Below, piece after piece: positions 22,349 through 31,328 of a stretch of DNA of 64,000 nt. Origin of the DNA: Reticulitermes speratus (lineage: Eukaryota; Arthropoda; Insecta; Blattodea; Rhinotermitidae); NCBI GenBank assembly GCA_021186555.1, contig JAJKFL010000005.1, positions 27,592,635-27,656,634 on the forward strand. The letters are read 5' to 3'. The first letter of the stretch is position 1; every line of letters begins with the position of its first letter. Below the pieces are notes generated by a model. The model did no database searches. It saw only the letters and a list, made by a program, of their open reading frames with translations, and was not told the origin of the DNA. A program made the position numbers and the translations under genes.

Positions 22349-22605
22349 AAGGTAAAGCTGTCCCTGTGCGTCGTTGTGCACGCCACAAGAGTGGAGGTGT
22401 ATAGCTCCACCCATTCTTAAACTCGGGACTATACAAAGATGAATGATCAGCTACATGCACCCGGACAAAAGAACCCTCAGCGCCCATTTAAGAAGAGTCG
22501 GTATGGACGTTCTAGTGAACAGAAAACCCACTGGCACTGCCCCGAATCAAAACCCGGACCGTCCAGCCCACTGCTAGTCATTACATCAACTATGCTACTC
22601 CGGCT
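22349..22605 (-). mobile_element. SINE-A copy, minus strand (first of two adjacent)
   Basis: On the plus strand it begins 'aaggtaaagctgtccctgtgcg', followed by 'gtggaggtgtatagctccacccattctta', and ends with a tRNA-head complement ('aatcaaaacccggaccgtcc', then 'actatgctactccggct'). The central body is diverged. It abuts a second SINE-A fragment. Confidence 0.7.
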
Positions 22606-22806
22606 GCCTTCATGTGATGACTACGGATGGGCAATGGCACCACACAGAGGCGAATCGTCAACTTCAGACCTCTGACGCTAACCTCTATGTCTGCCAGTCT
22701 GGACTCACTGGGGAAGAGAAAAACTTCTCCCGGCCAGGAATCAAACCTCGATTCTCCGACAATCAAGTCAGTAACTGACATTATATCGACTGAGCTAACT
22801 AGACTC
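22606..22806 (-). mobile_element. SINE-A fragment, minus strand (second of two adjacent)
   Basis: The 3' part on the plus strand is well kept: 'gtctggactcactggggaagagaaaaacttctcc', 'ggaatcaaacctcgattctcc', and a box A complement region near 22770-22800. The tail is shortened. Its position directly behind another SINE-A suggests a tandem insertion or recombination between copies. Confidence 0.6.
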
Positions 22807-22854
22807 ATCCCACGAATGGAATCTGAAGCACAGCTTATAGCCTACATTTAGTAC

Positions 22855-23035
22855 TACAGTCTTCTGGGATGCTACACCACGGGTCTCGTAAATAGGTAGG
22901 AACGCTTCGAAGCAATACACCGCCCCCATCTTCAGGGAAGACGTCAGTACAGGAGAAAAAACTGTTATTGATATAGAAAGGGCGGCCTCGGAGCGTCCCC
23001 GACCTATCAGACTACAAGGCGTCACATATTTCACA
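22855..23035 (-). repeat. Family S copy, minus strand
   Basis: Read on the minus strand it shows 'cctgaagatgggggcgg', 'cgaagcgttcctacctatttacgagacccgtggtgtagcatcccagaagactgtagt'. This is one of the better family S copies. It ends just before a threefold 'cacatattt' repeat (about 23026-23050) next to the mariner. Confidence 0.55.
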
Positions 23036-23062
23036 TATTTCACATATTCTAAATGCGAGATA

Positions 23063-24374
23063 CACAGTCCGACAATTATATAATGAGACTGAGGTTATAG
23101 AATAAAACTGGAACAAAAGACTTGAGTACTATCTGTATTTTATTCAAAGTACATCCCTTCTGCATCGATACAGCGAGTGGCACGATCTAGCAAAGACTGG
23201 AACGACCTCTGCACGTCTTCTTGTGGTATGGCCCGAAGACTCGATGTCACAGCTCCTTGGATGTCTTGAACATCTTCAAAGAGGCGCCCTTTCAATGGTA
23301 ACTTCAGTTTGGGGAACAGAAAATAATCACAGGGGGATAAATCAGGGGAGTAAGGCGGATGATTGAGCACGCACACTTGTTTTTGGGCTAAAAATTATTG
23401 TACAGCAACTGCCCGGTGAACCGGTGCATTGTCGTGAAGAAGAAACCAACTGCATGGTGCTGAGTACTCGGGCCGAACACGGCGAATCCTCTTCCATAGG
23501 CGTTCCAGAACACTCAAATAAAAACTTCCAGTGACAGTTTGTCCCTGAGGGACAAACTCGTGGTGAATAATTCCCTTGCTGTCGTAGAAACACACAAGCA
23601 TTGTCTTCACTTTTGACTTTTGAAAACGAACTTTTTTGCCTTTTGGTGATGCTGGTGACTTCCATTCAGCACTTTGGCGTTTAGTTGTGGGATCATAGCG
23701 AAAACACCAAGTTTCATCCTCTGCTACAATCGAATTCAAGAAAGTTTTATTTCTATGAGCAGTTTTAATGATGTCTTTTGCGTACTGAACACGCTCGTGT
23801 CTTTGATCATCATTCAATGAATGCGGCACAAACCGGGAAGCGACCTTTCTCTTGCCCAGGTCTTCCACTAAGATTTGACGAATCGTCTCCCTGTTAACAC
23901 CAAACTCATCAGCCATCATTCTCACAGTCACACAACGTTCTTCTTGTATTCGTTCTCTCACTTTCACAATGAGTCCCTCGTTACGAACAGAAAATGGACG
24001 CCCAGGCCTGGCTTCATCTTCAATCGTTTCCACACCACTTTTGAATCGTGCATACCACCTGAATATCTGTGCACGAGATAAAGAATTATCCCCATACACT
24101 TGTCTCATCAATTTCACAGTCTCAGCTGCAGTTTTCCCGAGTTTAACACAGAATTTAATGTTCGCTCTCTGCTCCATGCTGCTACTGTGACCGCGTCCTC
24201 TCACTACCTACACAACATGGCGCCGTATTTCCCGTCATGCTCAGCGTGGGACGTTGCGGTGTTGCCAGATTACAGATGAAGGTTGGGCACTTGGATGGCA
24301 TGCATTGCTTCATAGATGGCACTTCTATCTTGGTCAAAATAAAATCAGTCTCATTATATAATTGTCGGACTGTG
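23063..24374 (-). mobile_element. mariner (Tc1/mariner, DD34D) element, 1,312 bp
   Basis: Perfect 30 bp terminal inverted repeats at 23063-23092 and 24345-24374; the outer end is 'cacagtccgacaatta'. TA dinucleotides directly outside both ends (23061-23062 and 24375-24376) are the expected mariner target duplication. The element holds one transposase reading frame on the minus strand, a 3' non-coding segment of about 47 bp and a 5' leader of about 170 bp. The intact ends and single coding lesion indicate a fairly recent copy. Its ends could still serve as substrate for a transposase supplied elsewhere; that is inference. Confidence 0.97.
23140..24177 (-). pseudogene. mariner transposase, 345 codons, one in-frame stop
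   Basis: The transposase excises the element and reinserts it at TA sites. I chose the start at the internal Met beginning 'MEQRANIKFCVKLGK' (24177) because it gives 345 residues, the usual mariner length. The upstream in-frame 'MRGRGHSSS' start is less likely. The N-terminal helix-turn-helix region spans about residues 1-110, with a 'RPGRP' linker at about 57-61. A 'FVPHSL' motif at about 116 replaces the usual WVPHEL. The catalytic Asp residues fall at 154 (EDETW), 249 (HDNAP) and 284 (SPCDYF); the last two are separated by 34 residues, the DD34D signature of mariners. Codon 261 (23395-23397) is TAA; the frame continues unchanged on both sides, so the gene is broken by one stop, not a frameshift. 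It truncates before the third Asp, so the product should be inactive. I did not assign a mariner subfamily. Confidence 0.95.
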
Positions 24375-24489
24375 TACGTACACAATTGGTCTCCGTTAAA
24401 CTCACCACAGCCTAACGGGTGGGCATACTTCTGCAGTCCTAACTTCTTTATACCTGCCCACAGCGTACTTTAGATCTTTTATGAGGTGG

Positions 24490-24702
24490 TGGTTCCATTC
24501 CGGACAGGAGCAACGGATTCCTCTGTTGTCCGAATTGCCCACACTGGGTCTGGGGCCCACCCAGCCTCCTATGCAATGTGTAGAGGGGCCCTAGCTGACA
24601 AGTCACCTCAACAGAGTACCGATGTTAAGAATGAGTGGCGATATACCTCCACTCCCCCATGTCTTCATGGTGTGCGTGGGACAATTTTACCTTTACACAT
24701 AT
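24490..24702 (+). mobile_element. SINE-A copy, plus strand (head degraded)
   Basis: Ordered blocks: 'ctggggcccacccagcctcctatgcaatg', 'gaggggccctagctgac', 'aagaatgagtggcgatatacctccactccccca', 'ttcatggtgtgcg..acaattttaccttt'. The tRNA head is barely recognisable (about 24490-24540). Confidence 0.7.
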
Positions 24703-24828
24703 AAGATGTGCGCAAGGTTTTACTTTAAGCAATTTTTTTCTCGAAGTGAAAGCTATTCACCAAGTATGATTAGGGCAACGTATTGAAGGCCAGGAGGGTA
24801 AGCTGGCCGTGTTAGGTAAAATGCACTT

Positions 24829-24845
24829 GGGGGGGGGGGGGGGGG
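24829..24845 (+). repeat. G17 homopolymer
   Basis: Seventeen consecutive guanines just before the LINE insertion point. It is non-coding. Confidence 0.9.
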
Positions 24846-24894
24846 CATGCATGCAGAATAACAATCGCAAAACCTGAAGTGAGGTGACAATATA

Positions 24895-25908
24895 ACTAAC
24901 TCCTTGAGGCAGAGTCCTTCTTGAGAAGCTAACAGGTCCTCAGCTAGTCAAGAAATTCCCCGCGTTTTATGGAACCCGAAGGTTCATTACCACATTCACA
25001 ACAGCCCGTCACCTGTCCCTATCCTAAGCCATATCAATCCAGTCCATGCCCCCCATCCCACTCCTTGAAGATCCATTTTAATATTATCCTCCCATCTAAG
25101 CCTGGGCCTTCCAAGTGGTCTCCTTCCCTCAGGTCTCCCCACCAAAACTCTGTATGCACCTCTCCCCTCACCCATACGTGCTACATGCCCCACCCACCTC
25201 ATTCTTCTTGATTTGATCACCTGAATAATATTTGGTGATGAGTACAGATCATTACGTTCCTCGTTACGTAGTCTTCTCCACTCCCCTGTTACCTCGACCC
25301 CCTTAGACCCAAATATCCTCCTCAGCACCCTATTCTCGAACACCCTCAGCCTATATTCCTCTTTCAGTGTGAGAGACCACGTTTCACACCCATACAAAAC
25401 AACAGGCAAAATTATAGCTCTGTATATCTTAATCTTTGTATTTTTGGATAGCAAACTGGAAGACAGAAGATCCTGCACCGAATGATAACAAGCATTCCCC
25501 GACTTCAATCTGCTCTTAATTTTTTCCCGAATGGAATTTTGATTCGTTAGGGCTGTTCCCAAATATCTGAACTGTTCCACCCTTTCAAAGGATTTATTAT
25601 CTACCTTTATGTTGTGATTTTGTCCTGCATTCTGATTGCGAGACATGACCATGTACTTAGTTTTCTCAGCATTTACTAGACCAATCTCCTCATTAGCGAC
25701 TACTAAAGCTTCTGTGTTTCTCTTTATAATATGTAGGCTTCTGCCCAATATATTAACATCATTAGCATAAACTAGAAGCTGATGTGTACCATTTAATTTC
25801 AAGCCCTCCTGGTTTGCCTGAACCCACCTAATGGCATATTCCAAAGCAAAGTTGAAAAGCAATGGCGATAAAGCATCTCCTTGTTTCAAACCATTCTTAA
25901 TAGGAAAT
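24895..25908 (-). mobile_element. 5'-truncated LINE (non-LTR retrotransposon), 1,014 bp
   Basis: It is bounded by a 16 bp target-site duplication with one mismatch, 'gtgaggtgacaatata' (24879-24894) and 'gtgaggagacaatata' (25909-25924). On the minus strand it starts inside the reverse transcriptase domain and ends in a 3'UTR that finishes with repeated 'gtta' units rather than poly(A). The same 3' end occurs at 5.5 and 36.9 kb. The lost 5' part would hold the endonuclease and the start of the reverse transcriptase. The clade (for example RTE- or jockey-like) was not determined. Confidence 0.9.
24996..25889 (-). pseudogene. LINE reverse transcriptase C-terminal half, inactive
   Basis: This encodes the palm and C-terminal part of a non-LTR reverse transcriptase. 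It opens with '[15 protein letters not shown]' (RT block 4), has the catalytic-loop equivalent 'YANDVN' at about residues 41-46, then '[12 protein letters not shown]' and '[13 protein letters not shown]'. The C-terminal segment has '[14 protein letters not shown]', '[14 protein letters not shown]' and '[19 protein letters not shown]'. The canonical motif is YADD; here the first catalytic Asp is Asn, which should abolish activity. The frame is lost near the C-terminus (about 25040), where a one-base shift replaces the expected '[12 protein letters not shown]' ending. The N-terminus is missing by 5' truncation. Confidence 0.92.
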
Positions 25909-26239
25909 GTGAGGAGACAATATAGGAGAGACGTATGGATGGAAGGATGATACTACAGTGGAATTTAAAGAAACAGCGGGCACTTGTGAACACGAAAATA
26001 AACCTCCTGATTTCAAGAAAAACGAGGAATGTCTTCAATAACACAGTGACTGTTAGCTTTGCAAGAAAAAGTCTACCTTGTGGAGCCGATCGGTTGTTAC
26101 TGACGCGTGCTACTGAAATTTATACAATGTGATCAACCGCTTGAAACACGGTGCTAACTATATGATGTCCTATACTTGCCTTAAATACAAAATCATTACA
26201 ACTGTCACACAAAGCATATTAAATGTTTCGTATGATTGT

Positions 26240-26310
26240 ACCGTATACAAAGTACAACTATTTCCCTACACGGCACTGGAGGGTTTGTTTCTGTAATAGA
26301 GACGCAGTGG
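26240..26310 (+). repeat. Repeat E, part 1 (interrupted by SINE-B)
   Basis: Blocks 'tatgattgtaccgtatacaaagtacaactatttcccta' and 'ctggagggtttgtttctgtaatagagacgcagtgg' match the middle of repeat E. The family continues after the SINE-B insertion at 26537. Confidence 0.55.
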
Positions 26311-26320
26311 TCTCTGTGAG

Positions 26321-26536
26321 ATAAAGGTAATGCAATCCCATACAGCTTCAACAGGCCCTAGGGCTCCAGGAGGTTGAGGCTCCCAGAATTTCTAGACAAT
26401 CGGCACATGTAGGTAGCAAAGTTGTCAGCCCTACGCACCGGCCGCCTTTACCCTCCAGGAAATATTCTTGGTACTCATTTCTGTTAGAGGCTCAGTCGAA
26501 CCCAGGGCCACAGTGCGGCCAGAAGGATTATGTCGT
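26321..26536 (-). mobile_element. SINE-B, minus strand, inserted in repeat E
   Basis: On the plus strand: 'ataaaggtaatgcaatccca' (tail), 'caggccctagggctccagg', 'cccagaatttctagacaatcggcac', 'gtcagccctacgcaccggccgcctttacc', 'aggaaatattcttggtactcatttctg'. The same blocks, in reverse order and orientation, form the SINE-B body at 50.4-50.7 kb. The tRNA head is missing (5' truncated). The flanking 'tctctgtgag' (26311-26320 and 26537-26546) is a perfect 10 bp target duplication. Confidence 0.8.
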
Positions 26537-26580
26537 TCTCTGTGAGGTAGGAACTAAATTTTTAAACATTACTTACGTAA
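26537..26580 (+). repeat. Repeat E, part 2
   Basis: 'tctctgtgaggtaggaactaaatttttaaacattact' is the repeat E 3' block and resumes the copy cut by SINE-B. Confidence 0.6.
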
Positions 26581-26598
26581 ACAAATGTTTTCTGAATT

Positions 26599-26665
26599 AT
26601 AATAATAATAGTAATAATAATAACATAATAATAATAATAATAATAATAGTAATAATAATAATATA
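26599..26665 (+). repeat. Imperfect (AAT)n microsatellite
   Basis: AAT/ATA trinucleotides with a few interruptions (agt, aac). The minus strand reads as an Ile/Leu-rich chance frame. Confidence 0.95.
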
Positions 26666-27087
26666 GTACAACAATAATGTTGTAATACACCACAACGCTA
26701 AGTTAGATGTCATTTGACGCATGTCTTCAGTTTGTGACCCCTGAAACACACACACACACATACACGCACGTCTACTGACACTGCCATTTCGATTCGCCAC
26801 GCTGTTGACAGCAACTGTAATTACTTCATCAGAACGTCGGTGTAGTCACTTCAGACTAAAAGTGCTGTCAGTTCTACGAAGACAAGACGACAGCTCGCCT
26901 CCCTAGCACAGCAACCGTCATCGGATAGTAAGAACATAATACCTTCCAGAAAGAACAAAGATACTTTAAAGTCTGCGAAATAAATTCGACTAGAAACAAA
27001 AGAAATATATAAAACAATATATAAATGTCATGAACTCGAAATCAGCACAATCACAGTATCACGACGTGTAATAAAATAATTGAACAT

Positions 27088-27365
27088 AATCGTAAAGTTG
27101 TCCATGTGCCAGACTAATTAAGCACCAAGTCATGAAGACGTATGGCGGCTGTGGAGGTATAGCTCAGGCAACTTCGTCACTAAATGAGGCGTTGGTGGTC
27201 ATACACCCGGCCGCTTTACCCCTAGAAAAGAACCGCCGGTACCTATCAGAGAGGAATCTGGATGAACCCCAGAGCCTACCTAGACGCCATGGTGAAGAGA
27301 CCATTTTCTGCTCCCGTCGGTAATCGAAATCTCGTTCTCTGGTCATCCAGGCGGTAGCACAGACA
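27088..27365 (-). mobile_element. SINE-A copy, minus strand, diverged
   Basis: On the plus strand: 'cgtaaagttgtccatgtgcc', 'tggaggtatagctcaggc', 'ggccgctttacccctagaaaagaaccgccggtacctat', 'tggtgaagagacca', 'taatcgaaatctcgttctctggtcatcc' (degraded box B), then box A remains near 27350. The block order is complete. Confidence 0.7.
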
Positions 27366-27651
27366 CATTATTGATTGAGCTCAATGTTCAAACATATCTG
27401 AATGTAACGAAGAGAAATTATATCTTTCAAGAATTGCCCGCAAGTGTGTTGTTATTTGCGAGTTCGAAAACTGTCATCATACCACTTAATTTAGAAAATA
27501 TTGACACACTAAACAAGCATTTACTGCTTTTGTGTAGTGTCAAATCAACTCCCTTGCTTCCAGGCAAAACCACAAATTACACGCGTTTGAGATGAGAAAC
27601 ATTTTCAGAAATAAGCAAACTGAAATATGCTATAGTATTAGGATATGAAGT

Positions 27652-27914
27652 GCCAATCCCAGTGGCCGCGATGTCTAAGGCGCGGGTCTGCGATCGCTAG
27701 CTTGCTGGGATTGTGGATTCGAATCCCGCCGGAGTCATGGATGTCTGTCTCTTGTGAGTGTTGTGTGTTGTCAGGTAGAGGTCTCTGCGACGAGCTGGTC
27801 CCTCGTCCAGAGGAGTCCTACCGACTGTGGTGTGTCTAACTGCGTGTGATCTCGAAACCTCAACAATGAGGGGGCCTAGGCCTGAATAGGGCTGTTGAGT
27901 CATGAAAAAAATAC
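27652..27914 (+). mobile_element. SINE-C copy, plus strand
   Basis: The tRNA-like head has box A 'gtggccgcgatgtctaagg' and box B 'gtggattcgaatccc'. The body begins 'ggatgtctgtctcttgtgag' and contains 'gaggtctctgcgacgagctgg' and 'agaggagtcctaccgactg'. The tail is 'gggctgttgagtcatgaaaaaaa'. Flanks 'gatatgaagt' (27642-27651) and 'gataccaagt' (27915-27924) look like a 10 bp target duplication with two mismatches. Confidence 0.85.
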
Positions 27915-27936
27915 GATACCAAGTAACGGTTAACTA

Positions 27937-28213
27937 CGTCGTGCCATGTCTCAGGCGGTTAGTCGCCGGCCTCCCACCGCGGAGGCCGGGTTCGATCCGG
28001 GTCAGTCCATGTGGGAGTTTTGGTGGACAAAGTGACACTGGGACAGGTTTTTCCCCAAGTACTTAGGTTAACCCTGTCAATTTCATTCCACCGGTGCTAC
28101 GTTACACGGAAAAGTGGAAAAAAACTAATCATCTTCATAACAGGGTTGCACAATAAGACTCAAGGCTGCGATGCGTCCGTAGCATTTGCTGCGGGGCCCG
28201 TCGAAAAAAAAAA
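27937..28213 (+). mobile_element. SINE-D copy, plus strand
   Basis: The tRNA-like head has box A 'tgtctcaggcggttagtcg' and box B 'gggttcgatccgg'. The body reads 'tcagtccatgtgggagttttggtggacaaagtg', 'tgggacaggtttttcccc', 'cattccaccggtgctacgttacacgg' and 'agggttgcacaataagactcaaggctgcg'. The tail is 'gcggggcccgtcg' followed by A10. It lies 25 bp behind a SINE-C in the same orientation. No target duplication is clear. Confidence 0.85.
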
Positions 28214-28544
28214 CATGATTTACGCAGGCGTTGAAGTTTAGTGTCTTCTGTGATGTTACGGACGTAAGAATGTCAAATCTCGCATTATATCGAGTGTTGT
28301 TCGGACAGTGAACTAGGCCTACAGCACGTTACGACAGGCTGGACATGGAAGCTTGCTCGGGTGAGAGGACCAGGAATGCGCACTTTGGCGAAAAGATGTG
28401 TGTAAAGCGACTACTTGGAGCACGAGGAAGATGATGGTCGAATAAAACGTGGCCTAAAACATGTCTTATGAATACACTGGGGACCTGATATGAGTATTTA
28501 GCGAAACACAAGGCACCATTATGCCGGTACGAAGTGCAATACAC

Positions 28545-28905
28545 ACAACCGCCTTGGGCAGAGTCTTCTTTGAGAAGGCAACAGTTGTCCGGTGTCTCAA
28601 GCAATTCCCTACATCTTATGGAATCCGAGGTTCATTGCGGCGTCCACAACAGTTTCCTCCGAGGCAGACGAACCCATTCCACATTCTCCGCCCTGTTCCT
28701 TTACAATCCATTTCATATTATTCTTCCAGCTACACCTACGTCAACCAAGTTGTCTCTTTCCTTCACATTCCCCGAACAATATTATGAATGCATTTTTTAC
28801 ATTTACAATGACTACTACACGTCCAGTCCATCTTATTTTCCTTGATTTCATCATCCCAATAATATCCGGGGCGAAGTAGAAATTGCGAAGCTCTTCAATA
28901 CGCAA
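28545..28905 (-). mobile_element. Old LINE 3' relic, minus strand
   Basis: The order of LINE 3' blocks is kept on the plus strand: 'ccgccttgggcagagtcttctttgagaaggcaacag', 'caagcaattccctacatcttatggaatccgaggttcattgcgg', 'ttatttt ccttgatttcatcatcc' and 'aataatatccgg'. It is about as long as the 5.5 kb copy but much more diverged, with deletions. Overlapping plus-strand frames here are shadows. Confidence 0.65.
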
Positions 28906-29500
28906 TATCTGAACGCTGATTCACTATGCCTACAGTACAATTTATGACTATGTACTTTAGTCATTACCTCAGTTAACACATTCGTATCATCAACTCATAA
29001 ATATCAGGAAAATTATAAAATCAAAATGGCAATGAACGCAGATGGAAAAGTATGTGTATTTCATACTAGGGCAGTATACCTTCCTAGATTTACTAAAATC
29101 ACACGGCACAAAACACACAGTGATTTTTTGAAGGCTCCATCGATCCCAGGAGAAAGGAGAGGAACATTAGGTTACAGAAGAGAATAATAAATCTCCATTT
29201 TATCCAGAGGTAGTCAGCTGACAGCACGCTAGGTGTTCACAGCCATTCCTTACTTGATAGTGAAGTACGTGCGGCGTAACAAAACTTGCGCTTTCTTTGT
29301 TATTACGAGTACCTCTAAATTTCCATTCGCGAATGTTGACTCTGAATGTTCGAGTCATGTGATAAAACATAAAAACCACTTTTGTTTAATCATCTCGAAC
29401 ACAGTAAGAATTACGGAACAGAGTACTTGACATAAAATACACATGTTTCTAGGCAATTCATCCCCGTTGTTTTTAAATAATCTAGGGTATATAAGAAATT

Positions 29501-29691
29501 CAGTCAAACACAACCAATATATTTAATTCAAATCAGCATATATTTAGTGCAAGTCAGCTACATCTTTCAACCATATATGGTCAGGCTGGCACATAAGAAA
29601 GCCTGGTGATGACCATGTACAGTTGAAACATGTTGCTGACGTGAACTAAACATATGCTGATTTGAATTAAATATATTGGTTTGTCTGACTG
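29501..29691. mobile_element. Foldback element with about 47 bp arms
   Basis: The left arm 29501-29548 and right arm 29645-29691 are nearly perfect inverted copies; the core 'aatatatttaattcaaatca' is identical in both, and the outer ends read 'cagtcaaacacaacca' against 'cagtcagacaaacca'. The loop of about 96 bp holds a second partial palindrome ('ccatatatggtcagg..cctggtgatgaccatg'). There is no coding capacity. It is a MITE or foldback of unknown superfamily. Confidence 0.75.
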
Positions 29692-30244
29692 ATCTTCATC
29701 TGAAGTGTCCGTTACTGCTGTCCATTTTTAATCTAAACTGTAATGCGCACAGTGACTTTTAGTAAAGGTCCCCGATATCAAAAACCGTTTTCATAAAAGT
29801 CCATCGAGAGGTTCTCGAGTTGTACAGACAGACAGAAAGACAGGCAGACAGGGAAAATTAACAGGTGCATTTTTGAAACTCTTCTTGCGAACGCTCCACG
29901 TAGCCGTGTTCTCATCGGTAATGCAGCTCCGGTCTTCCCATCGTTGTACACCACTGACTGTACCTGATGTGACGTTACACATGTAACAGGGTGCCCGCTC
30001 ACACACAACGCAACACGAATTGTCAACATTCTCCTTCGTTCATATTTCAGTAAACACTAAAACGCGATTAGCATTACAGTGTCTGACATTCCATCAATTC
30101 TGAACTGACCACAAACTAAATTAAAAAGTTCAGACCTCAGGATTTCAATCATATTCAACATAACACAATGCTCAAGCGAAAGGATACGCGGTGGACAGAC
30201 GAACTGAACAGATACCGGCAGCGTGAAAGAGACAGCAATAACAG

Positions 30245-30540
30245 CAGTGCCTCAGCTGGTCAAACAGTTCCCCACTGTTTATGAACTCCAAAATTTGTTA
30301 CAGTGTACATAAAAGTCTGCCACTGGACCCTCCCTGACCACTTCAATGCACCCAACATCCTTATAATCTATCTAGGATCTATCCTAATATTACACTCTCA
30401 ATTACATCCAGACCACCAAAGTGATATTCCTTCGGGGTTTCAGACCGAAGTCTTTAACGCATTTCTGGTATCTACTACGAATGCTACATGTTCCGCCCAT
30501 CTCAATTTCCTTCATTTAACGCCTTAACAATAAGTAGTGA
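30245..30540 (-). mobile_element. Old LINE 3' relic, minus strand
   Basis: Blocks 'gcctcagctggtcaaacagttccccactgtttatgaactcc', 'gtgatattccttcggggtttcagaccga' and 'tgctacatgttccgcccatctcaatttccttcattt' align in order with the LINE copies at 5.5 and 24.9 kb. Highly diverged. Confidence 0.55.
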
Positions 30541-30786
30541 TGACTACCAGTTCAGAGGGTTTCCCGTACGCTACTGAAAAACGTAAAGATTAACAAAACA
30601 AAACTGCAATTTTGCTCGCGTCTTGTTCATCTGCGTGAACTTGGACTCACATTAATAACACAGACAAAGGGTGTCTGCAAACAGGGCGTGAGGCAGTACG
30701 TGGAACTTGGAGAAAGGGAGTAACGGGAGACTCGAGAAAAGTATGTAATGAGGAGATTCACAATTTATACTCTTCACCAGACATTA

Positions 30787-31049
30787 TTTTTTTTTTCCAT
30801 GGCGCAACAGCCCCTAGTGGGCCAGGGGTTCATTACCTAGGCTTCATGATCTAATGCAGTTAGACACACCACACTCAGTAGGACTCCTCTGGAAGAATGA
30901 TCAGCCCAGCTCAGAGACCTCTACCTGACAACACGCAACACTCACAAGAGACAGACATCCAAGCCTCCACCGGGTTTCGAACCTGCAATCCCAGAAAGCG
31001 AACGGCCGCAGACCCATGCCTTAGACCGCGCGGCCACTAGAATCGACCG
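30787..31049 (-). mobile_element. SINE-C copy, minus strand, with target duplication
   Basis: On the plus strand it begins with the T10 complement of the tail, then 'ccatggcgcaacagcccc', 'gtaggactcctctgg', 'acacgcaacactcacaagagacagacatcc', 'gggtttcgaacctgcaatccc' (box B complement) and 'ccttagaccgcgcggccac' (box A complement). It is flanked by 'ccagacatta' at 30777-30786 and 31050-31059, a perfect 10 bp duplication. A near complete copy. Confidence 0.95.
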
Positions 31050-31254
31050 CCAGACATTACTAGGATGATAAAATCAAGGAGGTTGAGACGGGCTTTAATT
31101 TAATACACATCACTGACAACATTTCTTTGTTGACGTTTACATTTAAGATTATAATTTACAAGGCCGAGATTCGAGGACTTCATGGCGGTAAAATGTAAGA
31201 CTGGCGTGTGGGGTTATGATACCGTGTAGTTCCATATGTGTTTCCCAGTGTTTT

Positions 31255-31328
31255 GGAGTGACTTACTGCCTCCATGTATCCTGAAGATGAAAGCTAAAGG
31301 TTCCTCTGAAACGTTTGAAACCACCTAC
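31255..31328 (+). repeat. Family S copy that borders the 46 bp tandem array
   Basis: 'ctgcctccatgtatcctgaagatgaaagctaaaggttcctctgaaacgtttgaaaccacctac' is the 5' and core part of family S. Its 3' part continues directly into the first array unit. Other family S copies have 'taccagactacacggtgtcataacccagaagacagcagt' at that place, and the array unit 'atgactgcacgatatcatgagacagaagacggtagt' is its evident homologue. Confidence 0.7.

Noticed and set aside
28521-28879. Three overlapping plus-strand frames of about 90-100 codons
   Set aside because: They lie over an old LINE 3' tail on the minus strand and are shadows of it.
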